In this document: positions 34,460 to 44,733 of the stretch, in pieces
How positions within the stretch are numbered: the first letter of the stretch is position 1
Layout: the number at the start of each line of letters is the position of its first letter
Assembly: GCF_005280735.1 (NCBI RefSeq)
Contig: NZ_CP040078.1
Location: 496,001-560,000, forward strand
DNA: 64,000 bases
From: Trinickia violacea
GTDB lineage: Bacteria > Pseudomonadota > Gammaproteobacteria > Burkholderiales > Burkholderiaceae
Direction: 5' to 3'
Made by a program: the position numbers and the translations under genes
Notes under the pieces: generated by a model
The model's database searches: none
Seen by the model: the letters and a program-made list of their open reading frames with translations, nothing else
What the model was told of the DNA's origin: nothing

Positions 34460-37159
34460 ATGAGCACGCCCCTCAAGACCCTCATCGCGAAGCTCGACAC
34501 CACCTGCCGGGACGCCGCGTCGCGCGCGGCAAATCATTGCCTTGCGCGCGGCCACTACGAGGTCGATCTGGAGCACCTGTTCATCGCGCTGCTCGACGAA
34601 ACGGCGAGCGACTTCGCGGTCGTGCTGAAAGCGAATCGCGTGAGCGCCAATGCGGTGCGCTCGGATCTCGAGCGCGAGCTCGAACGCCTGAAGACCGGTA
34701 ATACGCGCACGCCCGTGTTCTCGCCGCATTTGATCGCGCTGTTCGAGCAGGCATGGCTGATCGCATCATTGGATTCGCAGATCGGCAGCATTCGCTCGGG
34801 GCACGTGCTTCTGGCGCTGCTGAGCGCGCCTGACCTCGCGCAATTCGCCCAGCGCATGTCGCCGCTCTTTGCGAGCATTTCGGTGCCGGACTTGAAGCAC
34901 AAGTTCGACGAGACGACGGAAGGGTCTTGTGAGAGCGAGCGCGCGCGTTCAACCGCCGCCGCGGCGAGCGATGCAGCGGCGCGCGACGACAACGACGGCT
35001 TTGCCCAAGCGCCCAAGGGCCCATCGAAGACACCCGCACTCGACACTTACACCACCGATCTCACGCAACGCGCGCGCGACGGCGCGATCGATCCGGTGAT
35101 CGGCCGTGAAGCGGAAATCCGCCAGACCATCGACATCCTGATGCGCCGCCGGCAGAACAACCCGATCCTCACCGGCGAGGCGGGCGTCGGCAAGACGGCC
35201 GTGGTCGAAGGGCTCGCGCTGCGCATCGCCGCGGGCGACGTGCCCGAGCCGTTGCGCGGCGTCGCGCTGCACGTGCTCGACATGGGCTTGCTGCAGGCCG
35301 GCGCGAGCGTGAAGGGCGAGTTCGAGAACCGCCTGAAGAATGTGATCGACGAAGTGAAGAAGAGCGTCCACCCGATCATCCTCTTCATCGACGAAGCGCA
35401 CACGATCATCGGCGCGGGCGGTCAGGCTGGGCAGAACGATGCGGCGAACCTCTTGAAGCCGGCGCTTGCGCGCGGCGAGCTGCGCACCATCGCCGCGACC
35501 ACATGGAGCGAATACAAGAAGTACTTCGAGAAAGACGCGGCGCTCGCGCGGCGCTTCCAGGTCGTGAAGATCGAGGAGCCGAGCGAGACGCTCGCCGCCG
35601 CGATGCTGCGCGGCATGGCGACGAAGATGGAGGCGCATTTCAACGTGCGGATTCTCGACGAGGCGATTGTCGAGGCGGTGCGCTTGTCGCATCGCTATAT
35701 CACGGGACGTCAGCTGCCGGACAAGGCCATCGGCGTGCTCGATACCGCTTGCGCGAAGGTTGCGCTCGCACACAGTTCGACGCCTGCCGCGATCGACGAT
35801 ACGAGAAAGCACATCGAACGCGTCGATGCGGAGATCGTGGCGTTGGAGCGCGAGGCCGCAACGGGCGCTTCACACGGGGAACGTTTGGCGCAACTGCATG
35901 CGCTGCGCGAGGAGGACCTCGTCGCGCTTGCGCGCGATGAAGCGCGATACGAGGAAGAGCGCGCGATCGTTACGCGCATCGAAAGGCTGCGGGCGGAGAT
36001 CGACAAGGCGCGCGAGGCGGTCGCGGCAGGCGACGCCGAGCAGACCGCGCAAACCGCGCAAACCGCTGACGTCCGTGACGCGCTAGCTGCAGAGACCTCG
36101 AAGCTGCAAGCGCTGCAGAACACGCAACCGATGGTGCCGCTGCAAGTCGATGCGCACGTGGTTGCGGAGATCGTCGCTGCTTGGACAGGCATTCCGTTGG
36201 GCCGCATGGTGAAGGACGAAATCCAGACTGTGCTGAACCTGCAGCCGCTGCTGGCCGCGCGCGTGATCGGCCAGGACCACGCGCTCGAAGCGATCGCGCA
36301 GCGCGTGCGTACCGCGAGCGCGAGCCTCGAAGACCCGAACAAGCCGCGTGGCGTGTTCATGTTCGTCGGGCCGTCGGGCGTCGGCAAGACCGAGACCGCG
36401 CTCGCGCTCGCCGACATCCTCTACGGCGGCGAACGCAAGCTCGTCACGATCAACATGAGCGAATACCAGGAGGCGCACAGCGTCTCCGGCTTGAAGGGCT
36501 CGCCTCCGGGCTACGTCGGCTACGGCGAAGGCGGCGTGCTGACCGAGGCCGTGCGGCGCAATCCGTACTCGGTCGTGCTGCTCGACGAAGTCGAAAAGGC
36601 GCATCCCGACGTGCTCGAAATGTTCTTCCAGGTGTTCGACAAAGGCGCGATGGACGACGCCGAAGGCCGCGAGATCGACTTCCGCAATACGCTGATCATC
36701 CTGACGTCGAATGTCGGTTCATCGGCCGTGATGCAGGCGTGCCTGAACAAGAGCGCCGAGGAACTGCCAGACGCGGACGCGCTGGCCGAAACGTTGCGTC
36801 CGCATCTATACAAAGCGTTCAAGCCCGCGTTCCTCGGCCGCATGAAAGTGGTGCCGTACTACCCGATTCCTGACGACGTGCTGGCCGAGATCATCGAGCT
36901 CAAGCTCGATCGCATCAAGAACCGCATCGCCGCGAATCACAAGGCGGCGTTCGAATGGGACGAGTCGCTCGTCGACGCCGTGCTTGCACGCTGCACCGAA
37001 GTGGATTCGGGCGCGCGCAACGTCGATCACATTCTGAACGGCACGCTGCTGCCGGAGATCGCGGAGCACGTGCTGGAGCGGATCGCGGAGGGCGAGTCGA
37101 TCGGAAAGATTGCCGTGCATGCGAACGATGCGGGCGAATTCGAATACACGGTGGCTTGA
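34460..37159 (+). CDS. clpV: T6SS sheath-recycling AAA+ ATPase ClpV (TssH)
   Basis: An 899-residue ClpB-type unfoldase with an N-terminal sheath-binding domain and two AAA+ modules. Walker A1 is GEAGVGKT (near residue 240) and Walker A2 is GPSGVGKTE (near 640); Walker B sites read ILFIDEAHT and VVLLDEVEKAHPD. The middle coiled coil is shorter than in ClpB and contains a repeated AQTAQTA. It extracts TssC from contracted sheaths. It ends one base before tssA. Confidence 0.97.
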   Translation: MSTPLKTLIAKLDTTCRDAASRAANHCLARGHYEVDLEHLFIALLDETASDFAVVLKANRVSANAVRSDLERELERLKTGNTRTPVFSPHLIALFEQAWLIASLDSQIGSIRSGHVLLALLSAPDLAQFAQRMSPLFASISVPDLKHKFDETTEGSCESERARSTAAAASDAAARDDNDGFAQAPKGPSKTPALDTYTTDLTQRARDGAIDPVIGREAEIRQTIDILMRRRQNNPILTGEAGVGKTAVVEGLALRIAAGDVPEPLRGVALHVLDMGLLQAGASVKGEFENRLKNVIDEVKKSVHPIILFIDEAHTIIGAGGQAGQNDAANLLKPALARGELRTIAATTWSEYKKYFEKDAALARRFQVVKIEEPSETLAAAMLRGMATKMEAHFNVRILDEAIVEAVRLSHRYITGRQLPDKAIGVLDTACAKVALAHSSTPAAIDDTRKHIERVDAEIVALEREAATGASHGERLAQLHALREEDLVALARDEARYEEERAIVTRIERLRAEIDKAREAVAAGDAEQTAQTAQTADVRDALAAETSKLQALQNTQPMVPLQVDAHVVAEIVAAWTGIPLGRMVKDEIQTVLNLQPLLAARVIGQDHALEAIAQRVRTASASLEDPNKPRGVFMFVGPSGVGKTETALALADILYGGERKLVTINMSEYQEAHSVSGLKGSPPGYVGYGEGGVLTEAVRRNPYSVVLLDEVEKAHPDVLEMFFQVFDKGAMDDAEGREIDFRNTLIILTSNVGSSAVMQACLNKSAEELPDADALAETLRPHLYKAFKPAFLGRMKVVPYYPIPDDVLAEIIELKLDRIKNRIAANHKAAFEWDESLVDAVLARCTEVDSGARNVDHILNGTLLPEIAEHVLERIAEGESIGKIAVHANDAGEFEYTVA

Positions 37160-37160
37160 T

Positions 37161-38282
37161 ATGGCGATCGATCTGAACACTTTGTTGGCTCCGGTTTCCG
37201 ATGCGTCGCCTTGCGGCGAGGACCTGCTGTTCTCGTCGGATTTCGACGCGATTCAGCACGCGCGGCGCTTCGATGATCCGTCGCTCGATCAGGGCGAGTG
37301 GGTCACCGAAATCAAAGAGGCCGACTGGAACTTTGTCATTGAGCGCAGCACGGCGCTTTTGAAGTCGCAGACGAAGGACTTGCGGCTTGCCGCGTGGCTC
37401 ACCGAAGCGTTGGCGATCGAAGACGGCCTGCCGGGACTCGCGCAAGGCTATGCGTTGCTGGCCGGATTGAGTGAACGCTATTGGGATCACTTGCATCCGC
37501 TGCCCGAGGGCGACGACGCCGAGTACCGGCTCGGCAACGTCGCGTGGCTGATCGGCCGTACTGCGCAGTTGCTGCGCGAGGTGCCGCTTGCGCAGGCGCC
37601 GGGCGGCGCGCCGTTTACGGCGCTCGATATGGAAGTGGCGACGCACGTCGCGCAAGCGGTGAAGCGCGATCCCGATCACGCGGACGACATCGCGCGGGGG
37701 AAGCCGTCGATCGAGCAGATCGATGCGGCGAAGCGGTCGACGCCGGTGGCGTTTTATCGCTCGCTTTTAGGTGATTTGACGCGCTTCGAAGTGGCGATGC
37801 TCGCGCTGGAGAAGGAGCTGGATAAACGCGCAGGTGATTCGGCGCCGAGCTTCCGTCAAGCGAAGGATGCGTATGAGGTCGTTTATCGGCTTGCCGAGCG
37901 GTTTGCGCGGGAGCTTGGCGTGAGTGCGGCTGAGCCCGTCGCTTCGCCTGCGCAGCAGGCCGATCAAATGACGCACAACGAAGCCGGCGGACGCGCCGAA
38001 CCGACGTTCAAGGCACCGACGCAAACGCAACGCGAGGAACCCATGCTGAACACGACGCCGCAAGCGGCAGCCGGACTTCAGAACCGTGCGCAAGCGGTCG
38101 CGCAATTGCGTGCGGTGGCGAAGTTTTTTAGGGCGACGGAGCCGCATAGTCCGGTTGCTTATCTCGCCGATAAGGCCGCGGAATGGGCGGATATGCCGTT
38201 GCATCAGTGGCTTGAGACCGTCGTGAAGGACGATGGGTCGCTTGCGCATTTGAGGGAGTTGTTGGGGGTGAAGGCGGAGTGA
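37161..38282 (+). CDS. tssA: T6SS cap/priming protein TssA
   Basis: A 373-residue protein from ATG 37161. The ImpA N-terminal domain is clear (PVSDASPCGEDLLFSSDFDA, then WNFVIERSTALL and LLAGLSERYWDHLHPLPEGD). The C-terminal part (AVAQLRAVAKFFRATEPHSP then VAYLADKAAEWADMPLHQWL) resembles the VasL/ImpA C-terminal segment. TssA primes and caps tube-sheath growth. It ends the core rightward operon; the cargo module starts after a 459-bp gap. Confidence 0.95.
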   Translation: MAIDLNTLLAPVSDASPCGEDLLFSSDFDAIQHARRFDDPSLDQGEWVTEIKEADWNFVIERSTALLKSQTKDLRLAAWLTEALAIEDGLPGLAQGYALLAGLSERYWDHLHPLPEGDDAEYRLGNVAWLIGRTAQLLREVPLAQAPGGAPFTALDMEVATHVAQAVKRDPDHADDIARGKPSIEQIDAAKRSTPVAFYRSLLGDLTRFEVAMLALEKELDKRAGDSAPSFRQAKDAYEVVYRLAERFARELGVSAAEPVASPAQQADQMTHNEAGGRAEPTFKAPTQTQREEPMLNTTPQAAAGLQNRAQAVAQLRAVAKFFRATEPHSPVAYLADKAAEWADMPLHQWLETVVKDDGSLAHLRELLGVKAE

Positions 38283-38741
38283 GGCTCCGATACAGATCTC
38301 GCTGCCTAAATGTGGGGTAGTGCGGTACTACGACGTCGTAGGAAGAATTTAAGAGAAAAATCGCGAGTGCAGTCGAGAATTCTTTCGCAACTTGCTCAGA
38401 AAGTCGCCATTTTAAAATTTGGCGTTTTGGGTCATTTCGTGCACGGTTGTCAACATATAGCAATAGCTCAAATCGATAGCGTTTGATGGTCGCTGGAATT
38501 GCAAGATTTGACAATTTTTAGGTATGGCAGTCGATATCATAGTGTTTGTGAAATAACTAGCCGAAGCGACCGATTAGGTAATTATTCCCTGGATTTTGTG
38601 AGGTCTGGATAATAAATACCGAAAGCGTTCGGTCGTCGGTGCGCCTCAACTGAACAAGAAAGGGATTGCGTTGTGAGTTCAACGCTTTCCACTTATTATT
38701 CCGGTCGCATTCAGAATCAAGAAACTGACGGGTGAGAGATT
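38283..38741. other. AT-rich intergenic region before vgrG
   Basis: The 459-bp gap has no credible gene and is clearly more AT-rich than the core tss genes. It holds a 14-bp palindrome CTACGACGTCGTAG (38328-38341), a terminator-like hairpin (38405-38428), a short inverted repeat CCGAA-AGCG-TTCGG (38619-38632), and a TTGACA at 38508 without a convincing -10. It marks the left border of the vgrG cargo module. Confidence 0.6.
38405..38428 (+). terminator. Candidate terminator after tssA
   Basis: CGCCA and TGGCG flank a 10-base AT loop and are followed by TTTT. The short stem makes it a modest intrinsic terminator for the core T6SS operon. Confidence 0.45.
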
Positions 38742-41285
38742 ATGGGAGCGCAGGACCTTAATTCGATAATGAAGGCTGGTGTCTATCAAACAGACCGCCT
38801 CCTCAAGCTGGATACACCCCTTGGTTCTGATGTTCTACTGCCGCAGCGTGTGGTTGGAGAATCTCGCATCGGCCGAAATTTCGAATTTACGGTCGATGTC
38901 GTTTCGCTGAAAGGCGAAATAGAGTTGAAGACGCTGGTCGCGCAATCGGTCACGTTGTGGATTCAGCAAACCGACAAGTCCTATCTGCCGCACCACGGTT
39001 ATGTCCATACCGTGCGGAAGCTCGGCGCCGACGGACAGATGACGAGCTATCAGCTCGCCTTTTCGTCATGGATGCATTTTCTGAAGTTTCGCAAGGACGC
39101 TCGAATATTCCAGGAAAAGACGGTCGAGTCCATCCTCGAAGAGGTCTTTGACGCGCATCCACAGGCAAAAGGCGCCTATCGATTCGCGCTTCGCAGCCCG
39201 ACGCCGACACGCTCGTTTTGCGTTCAGTACGAGGACGATTGGAATTTTGCTCATCGCCTGATGGAGTCGGAAGGCCTGTATGGCATCTTTGAACAGGCGA
39301 GCGACGGCAAATCCCACACGCTTGTCATTACCGATGACCTGTACACGTGCAAGCCGGTGGAGCCACAGCAGGTCGAGTTTTATCGCTCAGGCGTGAACAG
39401 CGAGACCGATGCGTTTGTGCAGTGGTCCGGCACACGCACGTTGCAGAGCGTGACGTATTCGACAAGCACGTTTGATTACAAGACGCTGAACGCGCGAAAG
39501 ACCACCAGCGCCCCAACCGTGCAGAATCAAGGCGATCTGCCCGACCAGGCGGAAGTTTACGAATACACGGGGCCGTACACGTATCAGCAGAGCGGGCGTG
39601 GTGACCATCTCACGAGCCTGCGCCTCGAGGAATGGGAGTCGCGAGCGAAGCGATTTTATGGCGCGGGTAGCGTACGCCGCGTCGATGCAGGGCGTTGGTT
39701 TCAGCTGGCAGACCACCCCGAACATGATAGTGACAAGTCGCAGGATCGCGAATTCGCGGTCATCGCTGTCCAGTGGTACATCGAGAACAATCTGCCGATT
39801 GGGGAGAGCCGCCCCTTTCCTCATAGTCTGCGGGCTCGTCTTGCTCAGGTGCGCGCGGAGCATCAGGACGGGCTCGCGCAATCGCTCGTAAAGGATTCCA
39901 CCGGCGGTGAGGGGTTCTTCCTGGCTGAAGTTGAGGTGCAAAGGCGGAACGTCCCCTTCCGCAGCCCGTTCGAGCATAAGAAGCCGGTCATGCACACGCA
40001 GACGGCAACAGTTGTCGGCCCTTCGAATGAGGAGGTCTACACGGACAGTCTCAACCGCGTCAAAGTCCGCATGCATTGGGACCGGGTTAGCAGTGGAGAT
40101 GAAACGTCGTCTTGCTGGATGCGCGTCATGTTTCCGCACGCAGGCGGTGATTTTGGGGGGGTCTTCGTGCCGCGCGTGGGGCATGAGGTGGCCGTGACAT
40201 ACCTGGATGGCGATTGCGACAGGCCCGTCATAAGCGGTTGTTTGTTCAACGATGCTCAGCAGCCGCAGTGGCACACGAATGGCCTCATGTCCGGCTTTAA
40301 GTCCAGCGAGTACAAAGGCTCGGGTTTCAATCAGCTCGTATTCGACGACTCCACTGGACAAAACCGCGCCCAGTTGCTCAGCTCGACAGCGAACAGCTAC
40401 CTCCACGTCGGCTATCTCATCGACCACACCGGCAATACGCGAGGCAATTATCTCGGGACCGGCTTCGACCTGAAGACCGAAGCCTACGGCGCGGTACGGG
40501 CCGGCCAGGGGATGTATTTGTCGACCTTCGCGCGGGGCGGCACGTCGAGCCAGCCGCTGGATGTGCATGAAGCGAAAGAACACCTGACCGAATCGGTGAA
40601 CGTTGTGGAGATTCGCTCCGACGCGGCGAAGGCAGTGCAAGCCGAGGATTTGACGGGCGCGCACGACGACTTGCAAGCGTTTACCAACGCCACGGAGCTG
40701 GAGGCTTCTGGTTCGGCGTCGGGGGGCAGTACCGCAGGAGGTGGCACGGGTAGCGCTAACGGATTTTCGGAGCCGGTCATGCTGCTTGGCAGCCCGGTGG
40801 GCATCGGGCTGACAACGATGAAGTCCGTGCATGCGGCAGCCACCGACAACGTCAATCTGGTCAGCGGCGCCAACACGCACGTGGCAGCTACGAAATCGTT
40901 CATCGCGAGTGTGGGCGAGAAAATCAGCCTCTTTGCACAGACCGCGGGTATGAAGCTTTTCGCTGGCAAGGGCAAGGTTCAGGTGATGGCGTTGTCCGAC
41001 AACATCGAGATGACTGCGGATAAGACCGTCAAGATCATATCGACTTCGGACGCGGTATCCGTGGTCGCGCAGAAGGAAATAACCCTGTCTGCCGGTGGGG
41101 CTGTGATTAAGATTTCCGGCGGGAACATCTCGGTTCACGCACCGGGCGCTTTGGATTTCAAGGGAGCGTCGCATTCCTTTGCCGGGCCGCAGGGAGAAAA
41201 TGCTTCCGCGAGCGTGCCTGCGTCGAGCTCCTGTGCCTCGCAGTTCGCTTCGGCGGCGTCGAGCGGCGCAGCGCTGGTTGGGTAA
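38742..41285 (+). CDS. vgrG: T6SS spike protein VgrG (TssI)
   Basis: An 847-residue VgrG. The gp27/gp44-like part covers about residues 1-400, followed by the gp5-like OB domain (VKVRMHWDRV, CWMRVMFPHAGG, FVPRVGHEVAVTYLDGDCDR). The C-terminal DUF2345 beta-prism is visible from about residue 650 (LFAGKGKVQVMALSDNIEMT). The tail is a short Ala/Ser stretch with no added enzymatic domain, so it should carry separate cargo. The next gene encodes a DUF4123 adaptor, as expected for a VgrG that loads an effector. Confidence 0.97.
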   Translation: MGAQDLNSIMKAGVYQTDRLLKLDTPLGSDVLLPQRVVGESRIGRNFEFTVDVVSLKGEIELKTLVAQSVTLWIQQTDKSYLPHHGYVHTVRKLGADGQMTSYQLAFSSWMHFLKFRKDARIFQEKTVESILEEVFDAHPQAKGAYRFALRSPTPTRSFCVQYEDDWNFAHRLMESEGLYGIFEQASDGKSHTLVITDDLYTCKPVEPQQVEFYRSGVNSETDAFVQWSGTRTLQSVTYSTSTFDYKTLNARKTTSAPTVQNQGDLPDQAEVYEYTGPYTYQQSGRGDHLTSLRLEEWESRAKRFYGAGSVRRVDAGRWFQLADHPEHDSDKSQDREFAVIAVQWYIENNLPIGESRPFPHSLRARLAQVRAEHQDGLAQSLVKDSTGGEGFFLAEVEVQRRNVPFRSPFEHKKPVMHTQTATVVGPSNEEVYTDSLNRVKVRMHWDRVSSGDETSSCWMRVMFPHAGGDFGGVFVPRVGHEVAVTYLDGDCDRPVISGCLFNDAQQPQWHTNGLMSGFKSSEYKGSGFNQLVFDDSTGQNRAQLLSSTANSYLHVGYLIDHTGNTRGNYLGTGFDLKTEAYGAVRAGQGMYLSTFARGGTSSQPLDVHEAKEHLTESVNVVEIRSDAAKAVQAEDLTGAHDDLQAFTNATELEASGSASGGSTAGGGTGSANGFSEPVMLLGSPVGIGLTTMKSVHAAATDNVNLVSGANTHVAATKSFIASVGEKISLFAQTAGMKLFAGKGKVQVMALSDNIEMTADKTVKIISTSDAVSVVAQKEITLSAGGAVIKISGGNISVHAPGALDFKGASHSFAGPQGENASASVPASSSCASQFASAASSGAALVG

Positions 41286-41310
41286 TGTCCTTGCGTCCAC
41301 GAGAAGAAGC

Positions 41311-42126
41311 ATGACGACCACAACGTACATCATTGTCGAACCGAGCAACGGGGCACTGGATATGTCGCCAGCGCCCAACGCTTACGAAATCGGCGAACTC
41401 ATCCCTGTCGCGCGCCCCGAATTGGAAGGCGTAGCCCCGGTTCTATACCGGCTTGAACACACGGAGCGCCAGTTGCCGCGTGTGCGCGAACTGGCCGAAT
41501 CCCACCATCGAGACGGGCGTCCGCCGCTGATCTGCTGCGTGCTCGAAACCGAAGCAGTGACAGACGTGATTCGAGAGCATCTTGCGGAGTCACTTCTACT
41601 GCGCAAGCCTGCTGATGGAAGCGTGGTGTTTCGCTACTACGATCCGCGTGTCTATGCGCATCTGGGTTCGATACTCGCGCCGGGGCAGATGCTTACGCTG
41701 ATGGGACCGGTGACCCGCTGGACGTATCTGGATGTGGCTAGAGCGTGGCAAGAGGCAAGCTTCGACGGAAACGGTAGCGGTAGCCTTGCTGTGACTGACG
41801 AACAGTATGAGCAGATAGCACGTCTGAGTTTCGTTCGACGAGCACTCGAGCTCTTGCGCGATGCAGGTGTCGCGATGTCGGCCGACTTGCCGCGTCAGCT
41901 CGATACGCAACTGCGCAAGGCTGAGCGTTATGGTCTTTCTCCGGAAGACCAAATCCCGTTTGCACTGCACGGTGTGCTCGTCGCGCCCAATTTCGACCGC
42001 CATCCGCAAGTGCAAAGCGCGCTGTCTCAGGTCCGTGAGACGCCGTATGTCGATGCAGTTGGACAGTGGAGCGATAACGACTGGCAGCGCATCGGCCAGG
42101 AAAGCGCTCAGTACCCGCTCTCGTAA
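41311..42126 (+). CDS. DUF4123-type T6SS effector adaptor/chaperone
   Basis: A 271-residue protein from ATG 41311 between vgrG and the effector gene. DUF4123 proteins (Tap-1/TEC) bind an effector and load it on VgrG. Supporting sequence includes LYRLEHTERQLPRV, VVFRYYDPRVYAHLGSILAP (typical DUF4123 region) and LMGPVTRW. It is soluble with no signal peptide. It probably serves the MIX protein encoded 28 bp downstream. Confidence 0.82.
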   Translation: MTTTTYIIVEPSNGALDMSPAPNAYEIGELIPVARPELEGVAPVLYRLEHTERQLPRVRELAESHHRDGRPPLICCVLETEAVTDVIREHLAESLLLRKPADGSVVFRYYDPRVYAHLGSILAPGQMLTLMGPVTRWTYLDVARAWQEASFDGNGSGSLAVTDEQYEQIARLSFVRRALELLRDAGVAMSADLPRQLDTQLRKAERYGLSPEDQIPFALHGVLVAPNFDRHPQVQSALSQVRETPYVDAVGQWSDNDWQRIGQESAQYPLS

Positions 42127-42154
42127 ACAATCTGCTTTTTAAGGAATGACTCGC

Positions 42155-44731
42155 ATGCTGCTAGATGACTCCGGTTTTCAAAGCATCAGCCAGATTACGA
42201 AAGCCGCAGTGTCTGCGGGCGCCCCAGCAACACAATGCAAGATGTGCCAGAAGAAGGGGCTGCCGATACTACCGGTGCGCTATTCGGCGCTGGCGGCTAC
42301 GCGCGCGCATGGCATCGACGGTGTGCCTCTAGTAAGTGGCAGCTTTGGCGCCCACGTGCAGGGTGTCGCGTCGGGTAAGGCAAAATACACGCTTCGCTCC
42401 CTGCGATACGGTTTTGTGTACGTCTACTACCCGAAGACATCGGCGTGGAAGTGCTACGCGGTAACCAACGAGGGCAACTGCTACGACTATCCACTCGATG
42501 TCGTGCTGGACCGCTCGACCGAAATGCCATTTTCGTGCACGCAGACCGGACATCCGGAACTCGCGCAGTGCATCACGATCGAGAACGCCAACAAAGTCGG
42601 GACTGTGTACCTTGCCTTCAGCGACGTTCAGTGGACCAAGGCGGTGCGCGACGCTTACGCCGCTGATAAGGAAGGTTGCCGCACAAAGCGGATGCAGGCA
42701 TTCAATGCTTCTGCCTGGTTTGCAAGTCCGGGCCACGCGCCACATGCGGCTTCGGCGACTCAGGTCCAGCAACTGGTATCCGAGTACAAGGGCGGGGGCG
42801 ATAAGGTGTTTTACACCTCGCCTTTTCCGTATAGAGACCGCAGCACGGAAGGTGCGGCACTCAACACAGCGATGGACCACCTCGCCCCTCATAAAGGTGC
42901 AGTGTTCGCGCTTTGGGACCCCGTCGGCATCACACAGGAACTCAACGTGGAGAACCATTACGCCTACGGTGTGGTGAAAGCCGAGTATGAATGGGGCGTC
43001 TGGTCGGCCACCATGGCCAAGAACTGGAAGGAGGTCGTTGAAGACGGCGCGGTCAAGGATGACAACATGGCCGAACAGATGCTCGAAGGCCAGACGATGG
43101 AAGCAGAGGCACTCGGTTCGCTGTTCGACGGCGGCAAGCAGCTGAACAAAGACCTCGCGCAGTTGCGCTCGAGCCAGCAGGCCGAGCTTTCACAGGTCCG
43201 TGAGAAGGCGTGGGAGAGTTATGGGGAATCTGTCAGCACGACGGCGGCCGACGAATATCTGCAGAAAATGCAGACTGACTATGCAAATGAGCAGAACGCG
43301 ACCTGGTTGCCTTTGTCGCAGGACTACACCCAGTGGCTCAGCTCGCCGAATCTCGCGCACGTCTTCCAATATGACTATGACGAGCAGGACGCGTTAAGCG
43401 GGATGTTTTACGAAGGTGCCTTCACAGCTTGCATCAAGGGAGCGTCCGAAAGAAAGGAGGCGCTGGACCAGCTCGCGAAGTGGTTGCAAGGCAAGGCGGA
43501 CGACCACTCGAACCTGCTACTGCGAGCATTTTGCCTGAACCTGAAAACGAACGTTGACCACTTGATGTCGACGGCGGGCTTTCCCTATTCCGAATTACGC
43601 GAAACCTGCGCCAAGGCCATCGAATCCTGGTTTCAGGCTGCGAAGGCAGTCGAGGGCAAGGCGCCAAAATATTTTGCGGACTTCTATCTGCGCGGAGCGC
43701 GTCTGGTCTACGAACTTGGAGCGCCAATTGCCCGTGTCATGTCTTCCGGTGCGGAAAGCGCCGCCGCGAAGGTTGCCGTCTATCTTGCCAGTGCGAGAAG
43801 CGGCCGTGTGGTGCTCTACAGGCCAGTGCAAGGGAGCCAGTCGCAATGGATTACCTACTTCGCGCGTCAGATGTACGAAATGATGCCGGCCGCCAAGCGG
43901 CCCAGCATGCGCGACCTGAAGTCACAAATCCGCACGCAGTTCACGACGAATGGCGCCGACGGCCGAATAATGGAAGTGCCGCAGTTCATTATCGTCGACG
44001 AGGCTGGGCTCACCAACATCAATCAGGGTGCACCGGGAAAAGCGACTGCGCAGCAGGTCACCAGTCCTGCGAACAAGCTCATGCTCACGGATGAGACCAT
44101 CGAGAAAGACTTCGTACCGACCTTCCGCAAGCTGACGGGTGGGGAGGTGGCGGGTTCCGGCATCTCGGCCGTGTTCACCGTAGTGAACATGATGTACGCG
44201 CTAAAGGAGTTTCAGAAGTCCACGCACTTCAACAGCCGGGAAACGATGCTCAAGTTCGGAACCTCACTCACTACGGTGGCGGGCGGTGTCATGAGTCTAT
44301 CCGGCAATCTGCTTGAGGCTGCGCATGGCGCAAAACTCACATTGCCAACATTTCTCTCCAAGGAACTGGCCGAGCGGCTTGGAATTGCCGGTCGCATCCT
44401 CGGGGCACCAGCTGCGGTCGTGGGTGTGGTTTATGACTTTATCAACGGCACGGAGCAGTGGAAGTCCGGCCATGTAGGACTAGCCATTGCTTACTGGCTG
44501 TCCTCCGGTATGGGAGCCCTGCTTGCCATATGCCTGACGTTCGGCGTGTTGACCTCCTGGATACTGCCGTTGACCATCCTGCTTATCGTCATCGGGCTCG
44601 TCATCATGTGGTTCAAGGAGCGCGAGATAAAGGAGTTTTTGGGGCGCAGCTACTTTGGGACCAACAAGAAGGGCGACAAGTATCATACGCTGCAGGAAGA
44701 ACAGAAAGCATATAGCGGATTGGGAGCCTAG
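42155..44731 (+). CDS. MIX-motif, VasX-like T6SS effector (probable pore-former)
   Basis: An 858-residue protein. The start is ATG 42155, 9 bases after AAGGA; an ATG at 42146 abuts that site and is less likely. The N-terminus contains CKMC (28-31) and all three MIX elements: ILPVR (38-42), LRYGFVYVY (83-91, matching hRxGhhYhh) and YLAFSDVQWT (152-161). The central part is long and soluble. The C-terminal 170 residues are hydrophobic, with strong helices around LSSGMGALLAICLTFGVL and WILPLTILLIVIGLVIMWF. This matches VasX/BTH_I2691-type effectors that disrupt membranes. Its neighbours are the adaptor upstream and a membrane protein, probable immunity, downstream. Confidence 0.85.
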   Translation: MLLDDSGFQSISQITKAAVSAGAPATQCKMCQKKGLPILPVRYSALAATRAHGIDGVPLVSGSFGAHVQGVASGKAKYTLRSLRYGFVYVYYPKTSAWKCYAVTNEGNCYDYPLDVVLDRSTEMPFSCTQTGHPELAQCITIENANKVGTVYLAFSDVQWTKAVRDAYAADKEGCRTKRMQAFNASAWFASPGHAPHAASATQVQQLVSEYKGGGDKVFYTSPFPYRDRSTEGAALNTAMDHLAPHKGAVFALWDPVGITQELNVENHYAYGVVKAEYEWGVWSATMAKNWKEVVEDGAVKDDNMAEQMLEGQTMEAEALGSLFDGGKQLNKDLAQLRSSQQAELSQVREKAWESYGESVSTTAADEYLQKMQTDYANEQNATWLPLSQDYTQWLSSPNLAHVFQYDYDEQDALSGMFYEGAFTACIKGASERKEALDQLAKWLQGKADDHSNLLLRAFCLNLKTNVDHLMSTAGFPYSELRETCAKAIESWFQAAKAVEGKAPKYFADFYLRGARLVYELGAPIARVMSSGAESAAAKVAVYLASARSGRVVLYRPVQGSQSQWITYFARQMYEMMPAAKRPSMRDLKSQIRTQFTTNGADGRIMEVPQFIIVDEAGLTNINQGAPGKATAQQVTSPANKLMLTDETIEKDFVPTFRKLTGGEVAGSGISAVFTVVNMMYALKEFQKSTHFNSRETMLKFGTSLTTVAGGVMSLSGNLLEAAHGAKLTLPTFLSKELAERLGIAGRILGAPAAVVGVVYDFINGTEQWKSGHVGLAIAYWLSSGMGALLAICLTFGVLTSWILPLTILLIVIGLVIMWFKEREIKEFLGRSYFGTNKKGDKYHTLQEEQKAYSGLGA

Positions 44732-44733
44732 CC

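Noticed and set aside
38508..38540. TTGACA in the AT-rich gap before vgrG as a promoter
   Set aside because: No acceptable -10 at 16-18 bases (TCGATA at 17), so a promoter cannot be claimed.
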